Source: Mucilaginibacter sp. UBA5151 (lineage in GTDB: Bacteria; Bacteroidota; Bacteroidia; Sphingobacteriales; Sphingobacteriaceae). Taken from it: 32,051 bases of DNA. The stretch's first letter is position 1, and each line of letters starts with the position of its first letter. Positions 23,467-29,806 of this stretch are shown in pieces. The notes under the pieces were generated by a model. It worked only from the letters and a program-made list of their open reading frames with translations. It was not told the origin of the DNA and ran no database searches. Where the stretch lies: NCBI GenBank assembly GCA_002413785.1, contig DHXR01000054.1, forward strand, positions 127,974 through 160,024, written 5' to 3'. The position numbers were made by a program, and so were the translations under genes.

Positions 23467-23561
23467 GGTTCATGGTTGATGGTTCATAGTTCATGGCAGC
23501 TTCAATACGCTCCATAAATTATCAATTTTCGGCTATGAACTATGAACCATGAACTATGAAC
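23467..23561. repeat. Inverted heptamer array B (GGTTCAT units)
   Basis: The left arm 23467-23496 is four tandem 7-mers (GGTTCAT, GGTTGAT, GGTTCAT, AGTTCAT) plus GG. The right arm 23533-23561 is four 7-mers of the complementary unit (CTATGAA, CTATGAA, CCATGAA, CTATGAA) plus C. The spacer is 36 nt. The left arm starts 2 nt after the arginine deiminase-like stop. The ctlX ATG (23556) is inside the last right-arm unit. Confidence 0.92.
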
Positions 23562-24488
23562 ACTAACGACAACCAGTCCACCTCCCATATATTAATGATC
23601 CGCCCGGTTAATTTTGGGTTTAATGAGGAAACTGCGGTGAGCAATGCTTTCCAAAACAGGAATGCCGATAAAAACGGCGTTCAGGAAAAAGCACGGGCTG
23701 AATTCGACGGCATGGTAGCTATCCTGCGTGAAAACTGGGTTGATGTGACCGTTATTGAAGATACGCCCGAACCCTATACCCCCGATTCAATATTTCCCAA
23801 CAACTGGGTATCGTTTCATGCTGATGGCACTATTTTTTTATACCCTATGCAGGCCGAAAACCGCAGGCTTGAACGCCGGGAGGATATCATCGCACAACTG
23901 GAAGATCGCTTTGAGGTAAAACACATCGTTGACCTTAGCCGCTTTGAACAGGAGAATAAATTTTTGGAAGGTACCGGCAGTATGGTGCTCGACAGGGAGA
24001 ACAAAGTAGCTTATGCCTGTATCTCGCCCCGTACCGATCGTGAAGTATTGGCCCTCTTTTGCGAACAGGCCGGTTATAAAGAGGTTAGTTTTCATGCTTT
24101 TGATGAATACCACCACGCCATTTACCATACCAATGTATTGATGTGTATAGGGAGCAAATTCGCCGTTATTTGTTTGGACAGCATTACCGATGCCGATGAA
24201 AAGAACGCGGTAACAGCAATCCTTAAACTAACAAATAAAGAGATTGTAAATATATCGTTCGGCCAGATGAACCAGTTTGCCGGCAATATGCTGGAAGTAA
24301 AAAACAACAAAGGTGAAAGTTTGATCGTGATGTCGCAAAACGCCTTTAATGCGCTGGATGAAGATAAAAAAGCCACGCTTGGAAAATATGGGGAACTGGT
24401 TTACGCAAATATAAATACAATTGAAACCAACGGTGGCGGCAGCGCAAGATGCATGATGGCGGAAGTACATTTGCCTGTTGGTTCATAG
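23556..24488 (+). CDS. ctlX: Citrulline utilization hydrolase CtlX
   Basis: A 310-residue enzyme of the guanidino-group-modifying superfamily, matching the CtlX group, which is associated with citrulline use (reported as a citrulline ureidase in Francisella). Catalytic residues by family pattern are DSIFPNNWVSFH (D77), FLEGTGSM (E138), IYHTNVLMCIG (H191) and GGGSARCMMAEVHLP (Cys299). Both ends are unusual. The start codon is in the last unit of heptamer array B, because an in-frame TGA at 23550 closes all earlier starts. The last two codons and the stop (GGT TCA TAG) are the first unit of array C. It probably acts after or beside the deiminase-like enzyme on arginine or citrulline. Confidence 0.88.
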   Translation: MNTNDNQSTSHILMIRPVNFGFNEETAVSNAFQNRNADKNGVQEKARAEFDGMVAILRENWVDVTVIEDTPEPYTPDSIFPNNWVSFHADGTIFLYPMQAENRRLERREDIIAQLEDRFEVKHIVDLSRFEQENKFLEGTGSMVLDRENKVAYACISPRTDREVLALFCEQAGYKEVSFHAFDEYHHAIYHTNVLMCIGSKFAVICLDSITDADEKNAVTAILKLTNKEIVNISFGQMNQFAGNMLEVKNNKGESLIVMSQNAFNALDEDKKATLGKYGELVYANINTIETNGGGSARCMMAEVHLPVGS

Positions 24489-24507
24489 TTGATGGTTCAT
24501 GGTAGAT
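24480..24507. repeat. Heptamer array C, left arm (overlaps ctlX stop)
   Basis: Four 7-mers: GGTTCAT, AGTTGAT, GGTTCAT, GGTAGAT. The first 15 bases recur as an exact complement at 25236-25250, on the other side of the HEAT-like gene. The sequence is also close to the left arm of array B (21 of 23 bases). Confidence 0.9.
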
Positions 24508-24539
24508 TTTTTTAAACATTTAAAATTTAAGCGCTATTT

Positions 24540-25214
24540 ATGAGTAATAAAGGAGAAAAGCTTATAAAGGATTTAATTTGTAACCCTTCATTATTTGAAC
24601 GACGGGGACAAGGATACGAGCTTTTACAAGAATGTTTTACTGGTTTTCCTTTAGAAAACTTAATCCCATTACTTAAATCGGACGATGAAGATATACTAAA
24701 ACCAATTATTGTTATATTATCTGAATTGGCTTTTCAGGCCTTTGATCTTCTCCCCTATGTAGTACCTCTAATTAATTGCGAAGATTCATTCATTAGATAT
24801 TACGCATTAGAATGCATTTTTTTAAATAGTTCCGGAGTCTATATAGATGAATTTATCCACGTCATAAATGGCATTAGTGACCAGGATGAATCAAATCGGA
24901 ATTTAATAATGCATTTGCTTTCAAATGCCGACAGATATCAATTAGAGGCAGGGGTAAAACTTGTTGCAAAACATAAGATCGCTAATTATAAGTTGCACCA
25001 GGAAGGACTTCGCAAACTCTTAAGTTCTGACAATATGGACGATAGCGAGATTATGCAAATGCTTAATAGTAATGAACCTTTATTGCAGCAATATGGAGTC
25101 ATGATTGCTAAAGAAGTTTATAAAAACAATTCAAAGCTGATTGATTATGCTTTAACAAGTAAGAACGAAGATGTTAAGACGTTTTCAAAATGGGTGATTG
25201 ATTTGAATAACTAA
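24540..25214 (+). CDS. HEAT/ARM-like helical repeat protein
   Basis: A 224-residue cytoplasmic all-helical protein. It starts with RRGQGYELLQECFTGFPLENLIPLL and continues with repeated helix pairs such as DEDILKPIIVILSELAFQA and EDSFIRYYALECIFLN, the pattern of HEAT repeats. No catalytic residues are visible. Similar small HEAT-like proteins occur as immunity proteins in polymorphic toxin loci, but no toxin gene is adjacent, so that is only a suggestion. Spot counts give about 27-35% GC, against about 47% in neighbouring ctlX. It interrupts an otherwise arginine-related gene order and lies between inverted heptamer arrays, all of which point to insertion. Confidence 0.72.
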   Translation: MSNKGEKLIKDLICNPSLFERRGQGYELLQECFTGFPLENLIPLLKSDDEDILKPIIVILSELAFQAFDLLPYVVPLINCEDSFIRYYALECIFLNSSGVYIDEFIHVINGISDQDESNRNLIMHLLSNADRYQLEAGVKLVAKHKIANYKLHQEGLRKLLSSDNMDDSEIMQMLNSNEPLLQQYGVMIAKEVYKNNSKLIDYALTSKNEDVKTFSKWVIDLNN

Positions 25215-25234
25215 CTAAATAAACATCGCAGTTG

Positions 25235-25262
25235 TCATCAACTATGAACCATGAACAATCAA
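25235..25262. repeat. Heptamer array C, right arm
   Basis: Four 7-mers: TCATCAA, CTATGAA, CCATGAA, CAATCAA. The stretch 25236-25250 is the exact complement of 24480-24494. It begins 20 nt after the stop of the HEAT-like gene and precedes the decarboxylase by 70 nt. Confidence 0.9.
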
Positions 25263-25332
25263 TTAAAAAAATCTCCAAACAAATAGCGCATTATTCCATT
25301 AAAAAATTACATTTTTGGCCAAATTTTAAAAG

Positions 25333-26727
25333 ATGCAGAGTTACGAGGAATTTCTTGACCTGAGTGTAGGTTTTCCACAGGAAGGTTTTGAGATCATTGA
25401 GGATGAATTATACTTTCACGACCTCAATTTAATGGAAATGATTGAAACGTATGGTACGCCCCTGCGCTTCACTTATGTGCCTATCATTACTAAAAAGATA
25501 CAACAGGCAAAATTGCTGTTCCAGCAGGCTATAATTAAAAATAACTACCGGGGCAGCTATAAGTATTGCTATTGCACCAAAAGTTCGCATTTTAAATATG
25601 TAGTTGAAGAAGCGCTTAAAAACGACATCCACCTGGAAACTTCATCCGCATTTGACATGCCGATGATCGATATTCTGGAAAAAAAAGGTGTTGTAAATAA
25701 GGATATTACCGTGATATGTAATGGTTTTAAAACTTTCCAGTATAAAACCTATATTATTGATATGCTGCATGATGGCTTTAAAAACATCATCCCGGTACTC
25801 GATAATAAAGAGGAATTCAACCTTTATGACGACGAGATCGAGATGGAAACCCCATGTAACCTCGGTATCCGGATAGCGGCTGAAGAGCAGCCCGACTCGC
25901 AATTTTATACCTCCCGTTTGGGGGTGCGCATGGAGGATATTATCGACTTTTATTATAATAAGATAGAGGCTAACCCAAATTTCCAGGTGAAGCTGTTGCA
26001 CTTCTTTATCAATTCGGGTATTTCGGATACGCCATACTACTGGAACGAGTTGGAAAAGTACGTGACCTTATATTGCAAGTTTAAAAAGATTAATCCTGCA
26101 TTAGATACACTTGATATTGGCGGTGGCATGCCTTTTAAAGATTCGCTTGTTTTTGATTTTGATTATGAATACATGATCAATGAGATTGTAAGCCGGATAA
26201 AGGAGATCTGCGCTGATAATGATACCGAAGAACCTGATATTATTACCGAGTTCGGCAAATACACTGTTGCCGAAGCTTCGGGTATTTTGTACAAGGTATT
26301 GGGCCGCAAACAGCAAAACGACCGCGAAAAATGGCTGATGCTGGATGGCTCCTTTATTACCAACCTGCCTGATGTTTGGGCGCTGAACCAGAAATATATT
26401 TTACTGCCTGTAAATAACTGGGATTCAGAGTACGAACGGGTTAACTTAGGCGGCATCACTTGCGACGGACAGGACTATTATAACCAGGAAGCGCACATGA
26501 ACAGCGTTTTTATGCCAAAAACGCGCAAAGTTCAGTACATCGGCTTTTTTAACACCGGCGCATACCAGGAAGTACTGAGCGGGTACGGCGGTATCCATCA
26601 CTGCCTGCTGCCGTCGCCAAAGCATGTCATTATCCGCCGCAACAGGGATGAAACTTTCAATTTCGAGGTTTTTGGCGAGGAACAAAACAGCAAACAGGTG
26701 ATGAAGCTGCTGGGATATACTACGTAG
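25333..26727 (+). CDS. PLP-dependent arginine decarboxylase (short, alanine-racemase fold)
   Basis: A 464-residue fold-type III decarboxylase, shorter than E. coli SpeA (658 residues). The PLP lysine is probably K83 in YCYCTKSSHF. DIGGGMPF is the glycine-rich phosphate loop. FGKYTVAEASGILYKVLGRK corresponds to the substrate/PLP strand, and LGGITCDGQDYYN is the C-terminal GxxCxxxD motif. Bacteroidota annotate this type as arginine decarboxylase, often beside agmatinase; here it lies with an arginine deiminase-like gene and ctlX. Substrate is inferred; diaminopimelate or carboxynorspermidine decarboxylase are related alternatives. The stop codon TAG is the first bases of heptamer array D. Confidence 0.85.
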   Translation: MQSYEEFLDLSVGFPQEGFEIIEDELYFHDLNLMEMIETYGTPLRFTYVPIITKKIQQAKLLFQQAIIKNNYRGSYKYCYCTKSSHFKYVVEEALKNDIHLETSSAFDMPMIDILEKKGVVNKDITVICNGFKTFQYKTYIIDMLHDGFKNIIPVLDNKEEFNLYDDEIEMETPCNLGIRIAAEEQPDSQFYTSRLGVRMEDIIDFYYNKIEANPNFQVKLLHFFINSGISDTPYYWNELEKYVTLYCKFKKINPALDTLDIGGGMPFKDSLVFDFDYEYMINEIVSRIKEICADNDTEEPDIITEFGKYTVAEASGILYKVLGRKQQNDREKWLMLDGSFITNLPDVWALNQKYILLPVNNWDSEYERVNLGGITCDGQDYYNQEAHMNSVFMPKTRKVQYIGFFNTGAYQEVLSGYGGIHHCLLPSPKHVIIRRNRDETFNFEVFGEEQNSKQVMKLLGYTT

Positions 26728-26830
26728 AGGTTAGAGATTGGAGATTAGAGGTTAGAGGTTAGAGGTTAGGTGAAGCGCGAAAGCTGGAATGTTTTCATCT
26801 AATCTCCAGCCTCTAAACGCTAATCTCTAC
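26725..26830. repeat. Inverted heptamer array D (TAGAGGT units)
   Basis: The left arm has six 7-mers at 26725-26766 (TAGAGGT, TAGAGAT, TGGAGAT and three TAGAGGT). The right arm has five 7-mers in complementary orientation at 26796-26830 (CATCTAA, TCTCCAG, CCTCTAA, ACGCTAA, TCTCTAC). The spacer is 29 nt. Both convergent genes end inside it: the decarboxylase TAG is in the first left unit and the RluA-type gene's stop (26827-26829) is in the last right unit. Confidence 0.92.
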
Positions 26831-27546
26831 GCATCAAACTTCTCCAATAATTTCAACAGCGTTTCAAAATCCTTTGGATATGGCGCATGAATAGTCACAG
26901 ATTCGCCGTTTACCAGTTTAAAGCTAACCTCATAGGCATGAAGGGCAAAACGTTTCATGATGGGTTGTTCTTCCTGGTCTTTGCCTAAATGGTATTTGCG
27001 TTTTAGTTTTGATAAAAAAACCGGCAGCCCCTTGTACATTTCATCGCCGGCTATGGAAGCCCGCTGGGTGGCCAGGTGGATACGGATCTGGTGCATACGG
27101 CCGGTTACCGGGCGGCATTCCACTAAGGTATAATGCTTAAAATATTTTAACGACTGGAACCAGGTTTCGGCCCGTTTACCTTCCTGCCTGCTGATGGTAA
27201 CGTTGCCTTTACCTACGTTTAAAATAGGCAGGTCGATTTTCAGGTTCTCAAAAACGTGGGTGCCATCGATAATGGCGTGATAAACTTTTTTCACCTGCCG
27301 TTTTTCAAACTGCATGGATACTGTGCGGTAAGCTTCGGGGTTCTTGGCTATTATTAAGGCGCCGGAGGTTTCCTTATCAAGCCGGTGACATATCTGCGCA
27401 TCGGCAGAGTAAGCCTTCGCCAGACGAAGCATATTCACGTCCCCTCCCTCCCGCTCGTCAAGCGAACTGATAAATGGCGGCTTGTTAACCACTATGATAT
27501 CATCATCTTCAAATAGTATCAGGTCGGCAAATTTTGGCAGCTTCAT
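26827..27546 (-). CDS. RluA-family rRNA/tRNA pseudouridine synthase
   Basis: A 239-residue enzyme converting uridine to pseudouridine in RNA. The catalytic motif HRLDKETSGALIIAK (Asp57) and the C-terminal signature TGRMHQIRIHLA are clear. There is no S4 domain; the protein opens directly with FEDDDIIVVNKPP. Which of the RluA/RluC/RluD-type sites it modifies cannot be told. The stop codon lies in the right arm of heptamer array D. TATTTTTG at 27564-27571 is a likely -7 element. Confidence 0.93.
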   Translation of the reverse strand: MKLPKFADLILFEDDDIIVVNKPPFISSLDEREGGDVNMLRLAKAYSADAQICHRLDKETSGALIIAKNPEAYRTVSMQFEKRQVKKVYHAIIDGTHVFENLKIDLPILNVGKGNVTISRQEGKRAETWFQSLKYFKHYTLVECRPVTGRMHQIRIHLATQRASIAGDEMYKGLPVFLSKLKRKYHLGKDQEEQPIMKRFALHAYEVSFKLVNGESVTIHAPYPKDFETLLKLLEKFDA

Positions 27547-27563
27547 ATATTTTTAATAGCCGG

Positions 27564-27571
27564 CAAAAATA
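27564..27571 (-). promoter_or_regulatory. -7 promoter element of the RluA-type gene
   Basis: TATTTTTG on the minus strand, an exact TAnnTTTG match, 17 nt before the ATG at 27546. Confidence 0.4.
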
Positions 27572-27641
27572 CGGTTATTAAATTAAACTTGCTTTATAGC
27601 TGCAAAAAAGGCGGGACAGTTAGATTTCCGCCGGGAGAATT

Positions 27642-27667
27642 TGTCATCATGAAAGGGAGAAATGACA
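27642..27667. repeat. Short relic of the TGTCAT hairpin element
   Basis: TGTCATCATGA and a closing AATGACA share the termini of the two 90-nt elements that follow (27677-27873). It looks like an internally deleted copy. Confidence 0.4.
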
Positions 27668-27676
27668 TAAACAATT

Positions 27677-27766
27677 TTGTCATCCTGAGCGCGAGCGAAG
27701 AATCTTGAAGAGACAGGTAGCCTACCTGAGTGGCGTAGAAGATGCTTCACTACGTTCAGCATGACA
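27677..27766. repeat. 90-nt hairpin element, copy 1
   Basis: The element opens TTGTCATCCTGAGCG and closes CGTTCAGCATGACA, which pair as imperfect terminal inverted repeats (12 of 14). Complementarity continues inwards (GAAGAATCTT against GAAGCATCTTC) to the central palindrome CAGGTAGCCTACCTG, so the whole unit is one long hairpin. Copy 2 follows after 18 nt. It resembles MITE/REP-like intergenic elements beginning CATCCTGAGCG that are common in many genomes. The 346-nt gap 27547-27892 holds only these repeats and the rluA promoter; no credible gene. Confidence 0.85.
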
Positions 27767-27784
27767 GAAAAATAGAATTTCGAA

Positions 27785-27873
27785 TTGTCATCCTGAGCGC
27801 GAGCGAAGAATCTTGAAGAGACAGGTAGCCTACCTGAATGGCGTAGAAGATGCTTCAAGCGTTCAGCATGACA
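27785..27873. repeat. 90-nt hairpin element, copy 2
   Basis: A direct copy of 27677-27766, 89 nt, with only a few differences (for example CACTACG shortened to AAGCG near the right end). It ends 20 nt before the stop of the response-regulator gene and could act as its 3' hairpin. Confidence 0.85.
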
Positions 27874-27892
27874 AGAAGAAAAAAAGTGTTTA

Positions 27893-28582
27893 CTATCCGT
27901 CAAACTTATAGCCTACCCCTTTTACAGTTGCAACAATATCGTCGCCCAGTTTTTCGCGGAGCTTACGGATGTGTACGTCAATGGTACGATTGGTAACTAC
28001 TACCGAATCTTCCCAAATATTTTTTAGTATGACCTCGCGGGTATAAACTTTGCCGGGTTTTGAGGCCAGCAGGTAAAGCAATTCAAATTCTTTTTTTGCT
28101 AAAACTACTTTGTTGCCTCTTTGAAAAACGAGGTATGCTTCGCGGTCAATCACCAGGTCGCCAATTTCAAGTTTGTTTTCGGTTACATCTTCTGCCGGGG
28201 CGTTGCGGCGCAGTATGGCGTTGATACGGCTCACCAGCGCGCGGGGCTTTATCGGTTTAGCGATGTAATCATCGGCGCCAACGTTAAAGCCTGCAATTTC
28301 CGAGTATTCTTCGCTGCGGGCTGTTAAAAAAACCATAAAGGTGTTCTTAAACTCGGGCATGGTACGCATAATACGGCATGCCTCAATACCATCCATTTTT
28401 GGCATCATGATGTCGAGTACAATGAGATCAGGGAGCGACCGTTTTGCTTCGGCAACGGCTTCCTGTCCGTTGCGGGCAGTAAATACCTGGTAGCCTTCCT
28501 TTTTCAAATTATATTCAATCAGCTCCAAAATATCCGGCTCATCATCAACAATAAGAATTTTCTGTTTGTTAGAGTTACTCAT
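27893..28582 (-). CDS. OmpR/PhoB-family response regulator
   Basis: A 229-residue two-component response regulator. The receiver domain (8-122) has the acidic pair in VDDE (D13, D14), the phospho-acceptor in LIVLDIMMPKMDG (D57), the switch Thr87 in FLTAR, and Lys109 in DDYIAKP. The winged-helix DNA-binding domain (about 135-229) has KEFELLYLLASKPGKVYTRE and TIDVHIRKLREKLG. I start it at ATG 28582 (MSNSNKQ) rather than an in-frame ATG at 28615, because that would place 11 unneeded residues across the promoter repeat. The partner histidine kinase is not in the window. Its upstream TTTTTGCG/CGCAAAAA inverted repeat is a candidate autoregulation site. Confidence 0.93.
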   Translation of the reverse strand: MSNSNKQKILIVDDEPDILELIEYNLKKEGYQVFTARNGQEAVAEAKRSLPDLIVLDIMMPKMDGIEACRIMRTMPEFKNTFMVFLTARSEEYSEIAGFNVGADDYIAKPIKPRALVSRINAILRRNAPAEDVTENKLEIGDLVIDREAYLVFQRGNKVVLAKKEFELLYLLASKPGKVYTREVILKNIWEDSVVVTNRTIDVHIRKLREKLGDDIVATVKGVGYKFDG

Positions 28583-28592
28583 GGAAGTTGAA

Positions 28593-28618
28593 TTTTTGCG
28601 TAAAAGTATGCGCAAAAA
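28593..28618 (-). promoter_or_regulatory. Inverted repeat and promoter of the response regulator
   Basis: TTTTTGCG (28593-28600) and CGCAAAAA (28611-28618) form a perfect 8-bp inverted repeat around a 10-nt spacer. On the minus strand the spacer contains TACTTTTA (28601-28608), close to TAnnTTTG, 18 nt before the ATG. The layout suits an operator over a promoter. Confidence 0.45.
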
Positions 28619-28659
28619 TGTATAAAAACATTAACCAAATATTAACAAATTGTTAAATG

Positions 28660-29802
28660 TTACTTTATTTTAACCATTTGTTGAGACTTATTAAATGTTT
28701 TGTTTAAAAATTCTTCAAGATCGGCCCCCATTATATCTTTTGCAACAATAATGCCCTGTGGGTCAATCATAAAATTAGAAGGGATCTGTTGAATATGAAA
28801 TAACTTTTCTACAGGTCCTTCAAAGCTTTTAAGATCTGAACCATGTTTCCATGATAATTTATCGTTGCCTACGGCCTGCATCCAGGCGCCTTTGTCGGTA
28901 TCTAAAGAAATGCCTAAAATATTAAGTCCCAATGGCTGATAAATGGCATATAGTTTAACCACATTGGGGTTTTCCTGCCTGCATGGCCCGCACCAGGAGG
29001 CCCAGAAATCAAGCAAAACATATTTCCCCTTGTAATCCGACAATTTTATCGGCTTACCATCAATACCCCCGATAGTGAAATCAGGCGCCTTATGCCCGAC
29101 AGATATAGGTTCAATGGCCTTCATTTGGGCAATAAAACGTTGTACCGAAGGGTTATCTTTAAAATTATCTTTAATTGAAGTTGCATAAGCGATCAAAGCC
29201 GGTTCGTATTTTGCTTCATCAAGGGAAGCAGCTGCGTAAAAAGCAGCAAGAGAACCCTTGTTTACGTTGATGAATTTTAAAATCTCAACACTATAAGCGT
29301 CAAAATTCTTTTGAAAAATCGGCCTGTAAATTTTTATTAACGAGTCCGATTCTTTGCCTTTTGCCTGTGCCTTCTGCTGGTATTCTTCGTTAATCTTTGA
29401 ACTTTTATCAACAAAGAAATTGCTGATCTTGTTAAACTCCTTAATCTTATCCGATTCACCGGAGCCTGTTATCTGGTAAGCATGTGCGTTATCAGTAACA
29501 TTTGTTGAAAAATCAATGGCATCGCCGTTTTTTGCGATCAGGTCAAATACGCTCCCGCCTACCCGGATTTTAAAAAGATTGGCATAAGATGCAGCATGTT
29601 TAAACTGAAACTTGCCATCTTCGCCTAAATTGGTGGAATCCACAACGGTGAGTTGGGTGGTGTCGGCCTCCAGCAGGTATATTTTCTTTAAACTGCCAGG
29701 GTTGGTTATAGTACCCGCAATGGTAAACGCATTATTGTCTTTACAGGAGAACAAAAATAAAGACAGGGAGATGATTGTGGAGAATATGATATACTTTTTC
29801 AT
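28660..29802 (-). CDS. Thioredoxin-fold lipoprotein with DUF4369 domain
   Basis: A 380-residue periplasmic or outer-membrane-facing thiol oxidoreductase. The lipoprotein signal ends LFLFSC (Cys20). The N-terminal domain (about 25-125) is DUF4369-like (FTIAGTITNPGSLKKIYLLEADTTQ, spread over residues 26-50). A helical linker follows, and the C-terminal AhpC/TSA-redoxin domain (about 234-370) has the active site WCGPC (C271, C274). This TlpA/ResA-like layout is typical of Bacteroidota. It probably reduces disulfides of exported proteins or haem-protein precursors. It starts 4 nt after the gatB stop, so it is translated from the same message. Confidence 0.9.
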   Translation of the reverse strand: MKKYIIFSTIISLSLFLFSCKDNNAFTIAGTITNPGSLKKIYLLEADTTQLTVVDSTNLGEDGKFQFKHAASYANLFKIRVGGSVFDLIAKNGDAIDFSTNVTDNAHAYQITGSGESDKIKEFNKISNFFVDKSSKINEEYQQKAQAKGKESDSLIKIYRPIFQKNFDAYSVEILKFINVNKGSLAAFYAAASLDEAKYEPALIAYATSIKDNFKDNPSVQRFIAQMKAIEPISVGHKAPDFTIGGIDGKPIKLSDYKGKYVLLDFWASWCGPCRQENPNVVKLYAIYQPLGLNILGISLDTDKGAWMQAVGNDKLSWKHGSDLKSFEGPVEKLFHIQQIPSNFMIDPQGIIVAKDIMGADLEEFLNKTFNKSQQMVKIK

Positions 29803-29806
29803 TGAA

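Noticed and set aside
23838..24470. Several minus-strand reading frames opposite ctlX
   Set aside because: They are antisense to a gene with complete catalytic motifs and have no family match I recognise.
27677..27873. Possible CRISPR-like direct repeats
   Set aside because: Only two copies exist, each about 90 nt with an 18-nt gap, each folding as a full hairpin, and no cas genes are nearby.
27583..27903. A 106-codon minus-strand reading frame in the gap between the RluA-type and response-regulator genes
   Set aside because: It is only the translation of the two tandem 90-nt hairpin repeats (the same peptide block appears twice) and has no independent coding signal.
28619..28660. AT-rich inverted repeat after the thioredoxin-fold lipoprotein as a terminator
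   Set aside because: The ACATTTAACAA-type arms pair poorly and the sequence is AT-rich enough for chance.
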